64,000 bases of DNA from Eustoma russellianum (Eukaryota; Streptophyta; Magnoliopsida; Gentianales; Gentianaceae): assembly GCA_036186865.1 (NCBI GenBank), contig AP025047.1, forward strand, positions 26,491,253 through 26,555,252, written 5' to 3'. Of the stretch, positions 9,607 through 22,334 are shown one piece after another. Within the stretch, counting starts at the first letter, position 1, and every line of letters begins with the position of its first letter. Made by a program: the position numbers and the translations under genes. The notes beneath the pieces are model-generated. The model had not been told where the DNA came from. It did not search any database and saw only the letters and a list, made by a program, of their open reading frames with translations.

Positions 9607-12200
9607 TACACATATATTCCAACGTACTACCGACACGTTATATATTTTACGAATGTACGTTAACGTCACACCACTATATTTACGTCATATTTATGAGTAT
9701 ATTCAGATCTTATATCATAATTATTTATGATATAAGTCATGGTGATGACAAATTTATTGCGACACGTTAAAAGGTTCTAAACCAAAAATTATCATATCAG
9801 GTGAATACCGAAACTTCGCCAATGTGTCACGTACTTGCCGTATATAGATGGCCAGCCCCTACACTTCAAAAATGGCCACAAATTTCGTGGCTTACATGGC
9901 ATATACAGTCATAAAATCATTCCATGTTGGCACACACAAATCAACCCAAATTAAGGCCAAATTGTAGAGATTCCAAATTCAATTTTTGTCACATGTTAGG
10001 CGCCACTTTAAATTAGCCATGGGTGATGAATATTAAAGTTTAATTTATGTATATTATGTGTAACATTATATATATAACATGTGCAAAAAGTAGGAATTTA
10101 ACCGGAGAAAAATCGGGTAACCGACAAACATCGAACATTCGGTTTTCTATGAACACGACACATGGAATATTTTTGGCATGACATAGAACATGTATCTAGA
10201 CACTTTTTACATACTCTATATATTCTAAAGTGTTCTAGAAAAATCAATTAAGGGCTGATTGGAATATACCATGTGTGTATAATTATTGTGCACTATTTTA
10301 CAAAGTTTGCAAAAATAAAATTCAGCACATGTGCAAGCTATAGCACACGCCTACTACAGCCTTATTGCAGCATATGTGGAGCTTTGTTGGCATCTCGATT
10401 GGCAAAGAATGAAGTATACAAGGTTGGTGACATAAAGAAAGGAGCTACACAAGGTAACATTTCAAACTATGTCACATTTCTAACACATGCTGAAAATTTC
10501 AGCATGTGTGACTTGAGTAGTCTGAAATTATTAGGCTTAATTGTGCCATATTTACTTCTTTGAATTATATGGATTGATTGAAAGATAAAATGGCAATGTT
10601 TTAAAAATGTTATGGGAATAATGTGATGATATTTTTAAATATCACACATGCTGAAAATTTCAGCATGTGTTGGAATGTTGTGGCCGATGTTTGTCTCGAA
10701 AATTAAGCATATTTGATTTTTTATTTTCAAGGGATAAATCTACTAAATACATGGAAATAATTTGAACTTGTCTTGGATATCAACCATGCTGAAAATTTCA
10801 GCATGTGCAGAATAATATTTGCCGATTTTTTGGTGCCTAAATGTGATGATTTGTCGTGCTAATTATGTGGAATTGATATGAGACTTATGGCAACGCTTTT
10901 ATGGCTAATTGGCACATGTTTTTAAAGGTTATTTTCAGATTTATCTAGTCATCAAGTGATGACAACTTCCATCCAACCAATGAGTGCCAAGTAAGCAAGG
11001 GCTTAATGATCATCCAATGAGGAGTTGCCAAGTAAGCAAGGAAATGTCACAATGATGCAAGATGTTCTTGCAACGACTTAAGAGAAAATTTTCAAGAGGA
11101 AGAGAAGTATAGGGGGCGGCACACAACTTGATAAAATGAAAAGGAAGTAGTGTAAAATACAAGACAAGCCTCACAAGTTCAAAAGTGCAAAAAGAGTCTT
11201 CTATCTCTTCTTCTACATTTCTTTATTCTCTCTTAAAGCCTATTGTATTCATATTCATACATCTTGAATAGGCTTCATATATACCACCATACAATCTTTA
11301 TTGTTGTAAAAGATTGATCAAGGTGTGATCAATCTTGCATTCGCTAGGTGGTGGTGTTCGTGATCGTTGTAATCATTTGCAAAGTTTGTAAAGGGTTAGA
11401 GTTGGTGTGTAACTCCATCAACCCTGTGTGGTAAGGTGTTGTGTATTGTGTTGTGATTAGTGATAACCGTGGAAGGTGTCCTCGAAGATTGGAGTAGGTT
11501 GATTTAACTGAACCAGTATAAAATTCCTTGTGTTCTTCACTTTTCAGCACTTACTTTCAGTTTCTAGCATAGTTCATCCTTTTTATCACGTTCTTCAAAA
11601 AAGTAAACGAAATTTAAAAATCACAAAACTTTCATGAAACATAGCCACACTTCTTAAGGTTCATTTGGCGCAAGTTTCAACCCTTTTGGACAAGTATAAG
11701 TTACTCAAACATCAAAAGTTCTTAGACTAGTGCAGTCTGATTTTTAGGCTTGCAAAGGTTGAACTTTGAATGTATTTGACTAAATTCCAAAAAGAATTTT
11801 TCAAAACTGTTTCAACCCAATTAAATACACCTAATAAGGGGTAATTAATTAAATTTTCATAGCATTTGGAGTCACGGTTTAATTGAAATTAAATTTTCAA
11901 ATCAGACTACTGTTTTTGGCAGATTTGCGCAATCTGACCACCAACGATTTTTAAAAGGATTAAAGGTTGAATTTTAATCTGAAAATTTTAGGAGATACTC
12001 AGAACATCTGAGACTAAGATCTCTCTAAATTTCATAATTTTTGAAGACCTGTAACCTAGTTTTCAAAATGTTTCAAAACAGGTCCTGAAAACAGAAATTG
12101 TTTTCAGAAGTTGGGTTTTTAGTCTAAAACAATTTTAAAAACTACATTTTCCGCACCCACTATTCAACCCCCCTTCTAGTCGTGCCTTGCAGATCATACA
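9607..12200 (+). repeat. Sire-1 5' LTR, second part
   Basis: This matches 14845-17437 of the 3' LTR throughout and ends GATCATACA just before the PBS. It carries three copies of the LTR palindrome (10483-10509, 10644-10670, core 10785-10805), a pyrimidine-rich tract at ~11200-11240 and a strong inverted pair around AAGATTGATCAAGG...GATCAATCTT near 11310-11335. The LTR is non-coding; short open frames in it have no family resemblance. Confidence 0.88.
10483..10805 (+). repeat. Three palindromes in the Sire-1 5' LTR
   Basis: Each unit is a 13-base arm ACACATGCTGAAA, a single A, and the exact complement of the arm. Copies are at 10483-10509 and 10644-10670 (both perfect) and 10785-10805 (shortened core). 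Spacing is ~140-160 bp. Palindromic motif arrays in LTRs are a known hallmark of Sireviruses. Confidence 0.85.
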
Positions 12201-12201
12201 A

Positions 12202-12219
12202 TTGGTATCAGAGAGCAGG
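12202..12219 (+). other. Primer-binding site of Sire-1
   Basis: TTGGTATCAGAGAGCAGG begins two bases after the LTR end. TGGTATCAGAG is complementary to the 3' end of initiator methionine tRNA, the usual plant Ty1/copia primer. Confidence 0.85.
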
Positions 12220-12256
12220 AACACTCACAACAAGAAGATCTAACGATCTAAGTGAG

Positions 12257-14182
12257 ATGACTACCACTAGCTATAACACCGTGCAAGAAGGAATGTCAAC
12301 CATAAGGCCTCCTCTTTTCGATGGTGAGTCATTTATTCAATGGAAATTAAGAATGAAACTTTTTATTATGGCTATTAATATTGATCTATGGTCCATCATA
12401 GAAGACGGTCCATTTGTTCCTTCTAAGTTATCAATTGTTGATGATATCACACTAGAGGTTGTTAAGCCTAAGCAAGAGTATACTAGTGATGGTAAAAAGA
12501 GACTGAGCATGAACGCTAGAGCCATGCAATTACTTCTAAATGGGCTAAGTAAAAGTGAATCTAGCTTTGTTTCAAATTAGTCTAGTGCTCAAGAAATATG
12601 GAGAATTCTTGAGATGAAACACGAAGGGACTAGTCAAGTGAAAGAGTCCAAAATTAACATGCTTATGTCCACACTTGAGTCATTTAAATTATTGCCAAAT
12701 TAGTATATCTTTGATATGGATCTACGTTTGACAAGCATTTACAATTCTCTTGAGTCTCTTGTCAAAGCCTTCTCTATGCAGGAAAAGGTCCAAAAAGTAT
12801 TATGAAGCCTTATATTCGAATGAGACCCTAAAGTGATGGCTATAGAGTAGAGCAAAGAAACCAAATCAATTAAAATGGAAGAACTAATTGGATCACTTAA
12901 GGTATATGAAAACAAACTCACCTTAAGAAATTCTGAGTCTATTTCTAAAAATGACAAGGCTATAACATTTAAATTAAATGAATACGTCATAGATGATAGT
13001 GACACAGATTCCGATGATGAGGATTTAATCAAGATGGCTAAAAGATTAAAAAAAATCTTGAGAAAGTTGATTAAAAATAAACATAAGTCTACTTCATCTA
13101 AGGATCATAAGAATAAAAATAAGGAAATAAAGTGTTATGAATGTGGACAACCTGGACACTTGTCATATGATTGTCCAAACAAGGACAAAAAAACGAGCAA
13201 ATACCTTGACAAGGATCGGACAAAAACTAGACTTGTCTTAGAACCTAAACAAAGGAGAAGAGCCTTCAAAGCCTCCACTTGGAGGGACACATCTGACTCT
13301 GAGACTGACGATACGGAAGAATAAAAGGCACAAGTATGCTTTACATCTAAGGTACCAAATGAGGTATCTTCCGACTCTGATTCTGATTCTGAATGTTCTT
13401 ATGACGATTTATTTAGTCAATATTTAGAATTGTATAAGTTCTCAAAGAATGTTGCAAAAGAAAAGAAGCGATTAATTGAAGACAAGAAATTGTTAGAATC
13501 TTCTAACCAAAATCTTGTGTCTCAATTAAACGATTCAAAAGAAGAGTCGTCCTGCATCATAAATTCATTAAAGTCTGAAATTTCATCATTGACATCTGAG
13601 AACACTGAACTGAAATCCGAGATTTCAAACTTGAAATCAAGGAATGCAGATTTAGAGAAAATGATGAAACAATTTGACACGGGGACAAACATGCTAGATC
13701 GCATCATTTCTTCACAAAAGCATGATAGTGACAAAACCGGACTACGATACATTGAGAAAAATGAGCCACTAAACAAACAAATAAAATTCATTCCATTAAA
13801 GAAAATGGATGCATCTAAGACATATATGGCATCTAAGAAGACGTCTAGACCTTCCCCTATGACATCTCATCATGTTTCCTATTCTTCATATCATACAAAG
13901 TGCAATTATGTGCCATATAGATATGAAAGAAAGCCATTGATGCATATGCGACACTCATATCATAAAGTGCATATAGATCACGCCCAGTGCATGCAAACCG
14001 AAATGCATATCAAAAACGAAAACCATACTATATGCATGATGGGATTCTCGGCCAAAGGCCAAACGAATTTGCCCCTAACGAGTATTATGTTGCATCTTAA
14101 TCACCTTTCTCACCTTTTGGAAGACCTAGAAAGGTCACCCAAATTTGGGTACCAAAAGGGACATTTTCAAAAGGTTGAATAA
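12257..14182 (+). pseudogene. Sire-1 gag, one frame with six stops
   Basis: Gag would form the virus-like particle and bind element RNA. From ATG 12257 a single frame runs to 14182, broken only by stops at 12578, 12701, 12803, 12821, 12848 and 13322; I see no frameshift. The N-terminal part matches the copia UBN2-type gag (PPLFDGESFIQWKLRMKLFI). An acidic and then lysine-rich stretch follows. The CCHC knuckle CYECGQPGHLSYDC is at ~13135-13176. A long heptad-like coiled coil occupies ~13430-13700, then a Tyr/His-rich tail. The knuckle plus coiled-coil tail is the Sirevirus layout. The frame ends where protease would begin in Sire-2. Confidence 0.88.
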
Positions 14183-14443
14183 ATAACCCTTACGAACGCA
14201 CGTTTGATATTATTTGAAATGCATGATTTTTTTAATTGCTATTTCCATCTCTACATGCTCTTTTGATTGTCTTTCCAAAATAAAAGGGGAGAGAATGCAT
14301 GATTTAAGGGAGAAAGAGAGATTGATTGCACAAATCAAGTGGGAGAAAACTCGAAATTTGAAATTAAAAATTTGAATTTGTGTATGTTTGGAGGGGGAGC
14401 GACAAAATTTAAATGATGAACGTAGGTTATTTTGTAAATCATC
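14183..14443 (+). other. Sire-1 region between gag and PPT; pol missing
   Basis: Within about ten bases of the gag end the sequence becomes homologous to what follows the pol stop in Sire-2 (compare reverse complement of ~50380-50150: GCATGATTT, CCATCTTTACATGC-type words, ATAAAGGGGGAG). The whole ~4-kb pol is therefore absent, with gag and the 3' untranslated region intact on each side. I see no coding signal here. Confidence 0.75.
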
Positions 14444-14456
14444 AAAAGGGGGAGAT
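14444..14456 (+). other. Polypurine tract of Sire-1
   Basis: AAAAGGGGGAGAT immediately precedes the TGTTGAG start of the 3' LTR and would prime plus-strand DNA synthesis. Confidence 0.85.
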
Positions 14457-17437
14457 TGTTGAGAAAAAGGGGTTTGAGTGATTACAAAATGCATGATTTA
14501 AATAATGTGTATTAAAGAAATGCATGACACGTTTTTGCATGAAACCTGCCTTATATAGTTCATATATAATGTTATCGTACTAGCGAGCCATGAAGCTTTA
14601 AAGCTTACATCAAATGTCGAGCATTTGTTGTGTTTGAACTATTTTCAGGTGCCACCATTAATGAACTAAACTAGTTCATTAAGTGAAGTACTTAGTTAAA
14701 TGAACTAAGTACTTCATTAAAGGAAGCTATATTTGGAAAAGGCACATAGGCAACAAATTGAAGAATGAAAAGTCTTCTTCTACCTCATATCACACGCCAT
14801 TTAATATATACATATATATATTCAGATTTTTTTTAAAAGGCACATACACATATATTCCAATGTACTACCGACATGTTATATATTTTACGAACGTACGTTA
14901 ACGTCACACCACTATATTTACCTCATATTTATGAGTATATTCAGGTCTTATATCATAATTATTTATGATATAAGTCATGGTGATGAAAAATTTATTGCGA
15001 CACGTTAAAAGGTCCTAAACCAAAAATTGTCGTATCGGGTGAATACCGAAACTTCGCCAACGTGTCACGTACTTGCCATATATAGATGGCCAGCCCCTAC
15101 ACTTTAAAAATGGCCACAAATTTCGTGGCTTACATGGTATATACAGCCATAAAATCATTCCATGTTGGCACACACAAATCACCCCAAATTAAGGCCAAAT
15201 TGTGGATATTCCAAATTCAATTTTTGTCACATGTTAGGCTCCACTTTAAATTAGCCATGAGTGCTGAATATTTAAGTTTAATTTATGTATCTTATGTGTA
15301 ACATAATATATATAACATGTGCAAAAAGTTGGAATTTAATCGGAGAAAAATCGGGTAATCGACAAACGTCAAAAATTCGGTTTTCTACAAACACGACACA
15401 TGGAATATTTTTGGCATGACATATAACATGTATCTGGACAATTTTTACATACTCTATATATTCTCAAGTGTTCTAGAAAAATCAATTAAGGGCTGATAGG
15501 AATGTACCATGTGTGTATAATTATTGTGCACTATTTTACAAAGTTTGCAAAAATAAAATTCAGCACATGTGCAAGCTATAGAACACGCCTACTATAGCCT
15601 TGTTGGAGCATATGTGGAGCTTTTTTGGAATATTGATTGACCAAGAATGAAGTATACAAGGCTGGTGACATAAAGAAAGGAGCTACACAAGGTAACATTT
15701 CAAACTATGTCACATTTCTAACACATGCTGAAAATTTCAGCATGTGTGACTTGAGTAGGCCGAAATTATTAGGCTTAATTGTGCCATATTTACTTCTTTG
15801 AATTATATGGATTGATTGAAAGATAAAATGACAATGTTTTAAAAATGTTATGGGAATAATTTGATGATATTTTTAAACATCAAACATGCTGAAAAGTTCA
15901 GCATGTGTTGGAATGTTGTGGCCGATTTTTGTCTCCAAAATAAAGCATATTTGGTTTTTTATTTTAAAGGATAAATCTACAACATACATGGCAATAATTT
16001 GAACTTGTCTTGGATATCACACATGCTGAAAATTTCAGCATGTGTAGAATAATATTGGGCGATTGTTTTGGTGCCTAAATGTGATGATTTGTCGTGCAAA
16101 TTATGTGGAATTGATATGAGACATATGGCAACACTTTTATGGCTAATTGGCACATGTTTGTAAAGGTTATTTTCAGATTTACCTAGTCATCAAGTGATGA
16201 CAACTTCTATGCAACCAACGAGTGCCAAGTAAGCAAGGGCTGTGATCATCCAATGAGGAGTTGCCAAGTAAGCAAGGAAATGTCCCAATGATGCAACATA
16301 TTCTTCCAAGGACTTAAGAGATAATTTTCAAGAAGAAGAAAAGGGTAGGGGGCGGCACACAACTTGATAAAATGAAGAAGAAGTAGTGCAAAATACAAGA
16401 CAAGCATCACAAGTTCGAAAGTGCAAAAAGAGTCTTCTATCTCTTCTTCTACATTTCTTTCTTCTCTCTTAAAGCCTATTGTATTCATATTCATACATCT
16501 TGAGTAGGCTTTATATATACCACCATACAATCTTTATTGTTATAAAAGATTGATCAAGGTGTGATCGATCTTGTATTCGCTAGGTGGTGGTGTTCGTGAT
16601 CTTTGTAATCATTTACAAGGTTTGTAAAAGGGTTAGAGTTGGTGTGTAACTCCATCAACCCTATGTGGTAAGGTGTTTTTTATTGTGTTTTGATTAGTGA
16701 TAACCAAGGAAGGTGTCCTCGAAGACTGGAGTAGGTTGATTTAACCGAACCAGTATAAAATTCCTTGTTTTCTTTACTTTTCAACACTTACTTTCAGTTT
16801 CTAGTACAGTGCATCATTTTTATCACGTTCTTAAAAATAGTAAACGAGATTCAAAAATCACGAAACTTTCATGAAACATAGTCACACGTCTTAAGGTTCA
16901 TTTGGCGCAAGTTTCAACGCTTTTGGACAAGCATAAGTCATTCAAACATCAAAAGTTCTGAGACAAGTGCAGTCTGATTTTCAGGCTTACAAAGGTTGAG
17001 ACTTTGAACGTATTTGACTAACTTCCAATATAAGTTTTCAAAACTGTTTCAACCCAATTAAATACACCTAATAATGGGTTAGTCTTTAAATTTTCAAAGC
17101 ATTTGGAGTCACGGTTTAATTGAAATCAATTTTTTAAATCAAACTACCATTTCTAGCAGATTTGCGCAATCTGACCACCAGCAATTTTTAAACGGGTTAA
17201 AGGTTGAATTTTAATCTGAAAATTTTAGGAGATACTCAGAACATATGATACTAAGATCTCCTCAAATTTCAGAATTTTTAAAGACCTGTAACCTAGTTTT
17301 CAAAATATTTCAAAACAGCACCTGAAAACAGAAACTGTTTTCAGAAGTTGGGTTTTTGGTCTAAAACAATTTTAAAAACTACATTTTCCGCACCTACTAT
17401 TCAACCCCCCCTATAGTGGTGCCTTGCAGATCTTACA
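14457..17437 (+). repeat. Sire-1 3' LTR
   Basis: This uninterrupted 2981-bp LTR runs from TGTTGAG to TTACA. It starts with nested inverted words (GAACTAAACTAGTTC, and AAGTACTTAG...CTAAGTACTT). The palindrome occurs at 15721-15747 and 16019-16045 (perfect) and at about 15882-15908 (one arm mismatch). It differs from the 5' LTR by scattered substitutions and small indels, so the insertion is not recent. No gene is seen. Confidence 0.9.
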
Positions 17438-17442
17438 AGAAG
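17438..17442. repeat. Target-site duplication AGAAG, right of Sire-1
   Basis: Matches 2328-2332 exactly. Confidence 0.85.
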
Positions 17443-18146
17443 ATTATTTGAAGGGAATAAGAAAATAATCTTATGGGGCTGATTTAAAAGGTGTAATGGG
17501 CCATGTACCAAATCTCCAAAAGAAACTCAACATTTATATACACACGTTCATACACATACAAGTCGGTCATCTTACATTTATACATATATCGATGCATCTA
17601 TCAAACACATATATACATTTATGATCTATTATTTGATATCAAAATATAAATACAAATTTCACAAATCCATATTAAATACAGTTCAGATACTTACATTTGT
17701 CCGTCATACTATGCCGTTATCCGATTCAAGTTCCGTTCGACCAAAGTTTCTCCTTTTTTTCTTTCGTATAAGAACTGGCCGGAATTTTCTAGGGAAAAAC
17801 GGAGGTGTCGGCTGTGCTTGGTGGGAAAAGATATGATTGAGGGTGTGTGTATATAATTTTGAATATATATACACATATATATGAAATTAGGGTTTGCAGA
17901 AAATTTTCTTCTTCTTCCCTTACGAGTAGATATATATAAACATATATAGATAATTTTCTACTAGGTTTAGAAAATATGTAAAGTTAATCCTCTATACTTT
18001 TATTCCTATCCCACTTTTTCTATTCTAATCTTATAAATCCAAGATAACTATTACCTATTTGGATTATTTTATTTCTATTTTATTTCTTTTCTCTCGCTCT
18101 TATTTTATTTTATTTCTCTTTTTCTTTCTTTACCCTTCAACAGTCC

Positions 18147-18148
<2 letters not shown>
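17443..18148. other. Unclassified AT-rich stretch
   Basis: I recognise no gene or element. There are TATA/CATA-rich parts at 17530-17620 and 17860-17960 and a T-rich tract at 18050-18140. A 71-codon open frame at 17621-17836 (plus) has no recognisable family. Before Sire-1 inserted, this joined the sequence ending at 2327. Confidence 0.5.

Positions 18149-18190
<42 letters not shown>
18149..18190. repeat. (TA)n microsatellite at LINE-D tail
   Basis: About twenty TA units directly abut the 3' end of the minus-strand LINE-D, in the place of a poly(A) tail or at the insertion target. Confidence 0.9.
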
Positions 18191-18193
<3 letters not shown>

Positions 18194-18214
18194 TAAAGAA
18201 ATTTTATTCAGTAA

Positions 18215-18232
18215 CCTCCCTTATGGTGGAGG
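18215..18232 (-). promoter_or_regulatory. LINE-D 3'-terminal stem-loop
   Basis: The minus strand reads CCTCCACCATAAGGGAGG: the stem is CCTCC/GGAGG, with changes on both sides relative to the other LINE copies that keep it paired. Confidence 0.55.
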
Positions 18233-18316
18233 GAAGCCATATTACATCAAAGTCAAGTGTCATCGTAAGAGAAAAGCAAATGAAGAGAATTAATTAAGCG
18301 TAACCTCCAGTCGTAT

Positions 18317-18385
18317 ACGATATGCCGCATTAAAACCTTGTCAAGTAAAACCACCCTTGTGGATAAAACCTTGACTAAGGAAAAA
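18317..18385 (-). promoter_or_regulatory. LINE-D conserved 3'-UTR box
   Basis: Reverse complement of the box at 3381-3445, again centred on CCACAAGGGTGGTTTTACTT. Confidence 0.7.
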
Positions 18386-18930
18386 TCATACATATTTATA
18401 TGACTAGATGATTGAGTAAATAATGGATACAATTTTGAATGAGATGAAAGAAACAAAAGGAACTCGCTATTTGGCAAGATCCATGTTGGTTGTCTGTGAC
18501 ATAGATATACTTGAGAGCCGCTTCAATCATTTGTGTCAACTACAAGCAACATACTGCCTTGAGCCGTCGTAGTCGCCAGCCAACACCTCGAGCAAAATCC
18601 ACAAAATGTATGTTAACACACCTATGAATGTGGTCCGTAGAATACGCATGACGAAAGAAAGGAAACCATAACCAAGTTGCCCATAGCCAATCGACCACGG
18701 GCAACCTCCAGTTGATATTGTCATATCGCCCACGCCAAGTTGATACCAATCTGTGTTGTTGCTGTTCCTTGTAGAACTCAAAAAAAGAGAATCCAGAGAC
18801 ACAGGAAAATGAGCTACTAAAAGAAGGAGAATGCACATAAGGCATAATGTTAAGGAGACATATCAAGGCTGCCTACGCCAATATTTGACATAGGTTACCC
18901 CCAAAGTTGAACGCCAACCCATCATGATGC

Positions 18931-20815
18931 TCATAGTCGGAAATTAGGAAGAGATGTATCCAAGATTAAGGAGCCTCGCACATCGCAAGGCAGGGAAGAT
19001 TCGGATGAGTATATCATGGCTCCTGTATCCCGCAGTCCATAACACGCTAGTATATGCGCAACAGTGTTTGCCTCACAAGGGCAATAGAAGAGTGTAGACG
19101 CATTGAGGCACAGTAGAACGGTAGCCCTTTGTATATTCGCTAAACAAGATCCAGTATATTGTGAAGGATTGGCCAGTAAATTAAGTAGTGTTCGGCAATC
19201 AGTTTCAACATATAATCCATCATATGTCATGGCATAAAGAGAAGAGAGAATAGCAAGGCCATTAGTTCTACTATAATAGGTGAGACACATGGTAGTGCAA
19301 AACAAACTACCGAGATAAAGGTTTCAGATTCATTACACTGCACTGCACTTGCAGCTGTTCCGCTGCGGCCAACAGTAGCATCCACATTTAATTTCATTCG
19401 ACCAGAAGGTGGCAATGTCCAATTTACTAACCTGTGATGGCGAACCCTTAACTTTGGCGAAAATCCCTGAGCAACTAGATGAGGAAGGGACTGGACAAAT
19501 TTACGGCCTTGCATGGAAGCACACCAAGTGTATATATGGTCATGAACCAGCTCAAATAAGTGCCGATAAGAAAAGTTGCTATCTCCAAATCTGATGGAGG
19601 CATACTCTTTCCAAATAACCCAGCCTACCAATGATGGTATCACTGCCCGCAAATTACCCGACATGGTATCAGTCGAAGTTTGACGCCACCAATAAATTAA
19701 GTATGCTTGACTGGTTGACTGACAAGGCATAGGACCCGAAAATAATACTGCAATTTCAAGCCACAAAGATTTTTCTGCTGAGCATTGTAAAAATATATGA
19801 TCCTTAGTATCCGACTGTTGTAAGCAGAAGACACATTGTGATGGATAAATAGTCTGCCATGCACGAAGATTATTGATTAAAGGGAGGGAACGGCACCATA
19901 ACCGCCACAAAAACATTTTCGCCCCGGGGGAGAGGTTGGCCACCAAATATACTTGGAAGAACCAAACAAGGGGAATTCTGCATGAAACAAGGTATATGCT
20001 GATTTGATGGTGTAATGGCCGTTGGTCTCAGCAACCCAGTTAAGGCCATCCGGTGTATATTAGACATTATCATGCATGTAAGAATGACTATCACAAATTC
20101 ATTTTCAAACAACTGAATCATAAATATAAGCATAAAAACCGCTCCGCTGGCAATATTTTGCCCGGCTGAAGGAGGCCCATAATGAATCGGAGGTATGATA
20201 TTTCCACCAGAGAAGGCCATCATATACTCTTTGTATCATGTTTGAGTTTCTTACACCTAATCCTCCATTCTCAATGGGACGACAAACATGTTCCCAAGAT
20301 GCCCAATGATGTTGACCATTCCACAAGAATGAAGACATTTTCTTATTCAAGGCCGTGATGAGACTTTTGGGCAATCTTGAACTTGGGATGATGTGAATTG
20401 GCATAGTTGCTAGGACATGCTTGATGAGGATCATCCGTCCCGCCATAGATAAAAATTTTGATGACCAAGCATTAAGACGCATGTCAAAATGTGCTAACAA
20501 AGCAGTACAATATGAAGCTCTATTGACTCCTTTCTGTAAATAGGATCCAAGGTATTTAATTGGCAACACCGCCAAACGCATACCAAGTTCTCGCGCCACT
20601 CTTGGTCAAGCCACGGACTTTCAAACCACCTACTGACTTTTGTCAAAGTTAACCAATTGTCCTAAAGCCGACTGATAGGTATCCAAAAATTGGAGAAATT
20701 TGTGCATGCTCGCAAGGTTGCCATTTAGAAAGATCACTAGATCATCTGCAAATCCCAAATGAGTTATCGGTGGTACCCGTCCCACATGAAAGCCACGCAA
20801 CTAACCCGAACTTAT
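18931..20815 (-). pseudogene. LINE-D ORF2, C-terminal part
   Basis: The segment starts inside RT with the left copy of a duplicated stretch (20815-20613) that carries the catalytic FADDLVIFLNG in open frame. Next come LPIKYLGSYLQKGVNRASY and the LWNGQHHWASWEHVC thumb-like region (20599-20105). A zinc-finger-like RVT module contains CVFC...DHIFLQC (~19850-19790). RNase H follows at ~19420-18931 with LNVDATVG, VELMALL and ETDCRTLL, ending SSLPCDVRGSLILDTSLPNF. Frames change near 20600, 19950 and 19250, so the protein is broken. Confidence 0.82.
20613..20815 (-). repeat. LINE-D segment duplicated across Copia-B, left copy
   Basis: 203 bp from ACGGACTTTC to CTTAT recur at 29347-29548 with about five single-base differences. 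It encodes the RT FADD block. The duplication is far longer than the 5 bp normal for copia integration. Confidence 0.88.
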
Positions 20816-22266
20816 TGTTAGGAAATCGAACGAGATCACTGCAAAAAGCGCAGCGGAAAAAACAAAACTTGATCTCTGATTTCCTACCAAGGATCCATGT
20901 TGTTCGTTTAATTCGACAAAAGAAATCAAAAATTACCTCCATAGATTCGAAATCTGCAGATGGAAGAGGTGCGAAATCACGAACACCCTCTGTCGGTATC
21001 CACACGAACGCTTCCGTCAGGAGTGCTAGCTCTTCAAACGGCGCATCTGAAGAACTCGTTTTTCACAAAAACGATTCTAGGATCTTTCGTTTTCTGTTAT
21101 TTCGTTTTTACTGATTGCTTGGTGTACGAGATACGCCAAGCTACATACATATATATAGATATCAAAATCCGATTCCAGATCAGATTTATTAACGTCTATC
21201 ATAATCCGTACCAGATATGGATTCTGTTAGGAATAGATAAAACCAATCAAAATCCATATCAGATATGCATTCTTTGTTATTATCCGATGATATAAATATA
21301 TATACATAAAAAAAACAAAATTAATAATAATAATAATTAATATCCAATATTAATATTATTAATATTAAAAACGATAATAATAATAATAATTAATATCCAA
21401 TATTAATATTATTAATATTATTAATCTCAGCCATACGCATTCTTGTGTGTGACCCGATAGGCCCATATTAATTGGCAGTTGATTAAATCTCTATTAAACC
21501 AACAAGTCGTATTGGCCTCTAGCAAGGCATTACAACTACCCAATTAATACGAGTAAAGTCCAACTAGCCTAATAATAGTACATGCATTAATCCCTTTGTC
21601 ACACGATATCTAGTTTGAACATAAGTCATGCTCAGCGTCATACTTATATAGTTCAAACATATGATTACTCGATCTCTAAGTAGACTGATAAAACAAATGA
21701 TATTGATCACACTATCAATTCATTTGAGCACGGCCATGCATTTCACAGTCTCACTAATCGAGGGGCCCAAAGATATCTCTCTGAAAAGAGAGGGACAAAT
21801 TCTATCTTGATTGTTCAATATCCTCTACATAATTTCTATCACATTCAATCATGACCTTTATTATTATCCAGTTACGGATAACGTTTGATCATGTCAAAAT
21901 ATAATAGTCCTTATGTTGGAAACTATGACAATCTCAAGTCAAAGGATCAAAACATGACTATCATGAGATTTACTTATGACGCTAATCCATGTAGCAATCT
22001 CATGATGGGTCTATCCAATACACTGTTCTCTAACAAGTATCTATGAGATTGATTCGCATCACCATACACATAATCATCTCATGATTATCAAATTAATACT
22101 CATACTGATTATAAATTATTTTATCTCTATAACAATAATGAATCAGGGACATATATCAAAATTGTGTAACATACTAACCAACAATAATGATAATAAAACC
22201 TCTTTTATTAATAATAAATGCATAACATCAATATCGAAATCATGGCCTAGGGCACATACACTAACA
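20816..22266 (-). repeat. Copia-B 3' LTR
   Basis: On the minus strand it starts TGTTAGTGTATGTGCCCTAG (22266) and ends CCTAACA (20816), 1451 bp. It contains an AT-rich tandem duplication of ~55 bp (21325-21425) made of AATAATAATTAATATCCAAT and palindromic AATATTAATATT words. The frame 20960-21295 has no family resemblance. Confidence 0.85.
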
Positions 22267-22284
22267 ATCTTCCACTTGCACTAG
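22267..22284 (-). other. Copia-B polypurine tract
   Basis: The minus strand reads AGTGCAAGTGGAAGAT immediately before the LTR start TGTTAG, the form seen in many plant copia elements. Confidence 0.7.
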
Positions 22285-22334
22285 GCCTACAAATATCTGA
22301 GACCCATAGATCTAGTATGCTGATCATGCTTGAC

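Larger units (their letters stand above)
2333..17437 (+). mobile_element. Sire-1: gag-only Sirevirus-type Ty1/copia element
   Basis: The element runs TGTTGAG...TTACA and is flanked by AGAAG on both sides. The LTRs are ~2.98 kb (3' LTR 14457-17437; 5' LTR 2333-2615 plus 9607-12200 after removing two LINEs). The internal part is only 2256 bp (12201-14456) and encodes gag alone: no protease, integrase, RT or RNase H can be read. A CCHC gag with a long coiled-coil extension, initiator-Met-type PBS and LTR palindromes place it with Sireviruses. It would have needed pol from a relative such as Sire-2. Confidence 0.88.
18190..20815 (-). mobile_element. LINE-D, 3' half
   Basis: Reading leftward it holds the end of RT, a zinc-finger linker, RNase H and the 3' UTR. 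It continues at 29347-32318 on the other side of Copia-B. The 3' UTR has the conserved box (18317-18385) and terminal stem-loop (18215-18232). 18390-18930 is 3' UTR without recognisable coding. Confidence 0.85.

Noticed and set aside
17621..17836. 71-codon open frame in the unclassified stretch
   Set aside because: No family resemblance, AT-rich context, no conserved motif; length is within chance expectation.
20960..21295. Open frames at the inner edge of the Copia-B LTRs, present in both LTR copies (also 28137-28409)
   Set aside because: The duplication follows from LTR identity. The frames are not conserved by substitutions and look like non-coding LTR.
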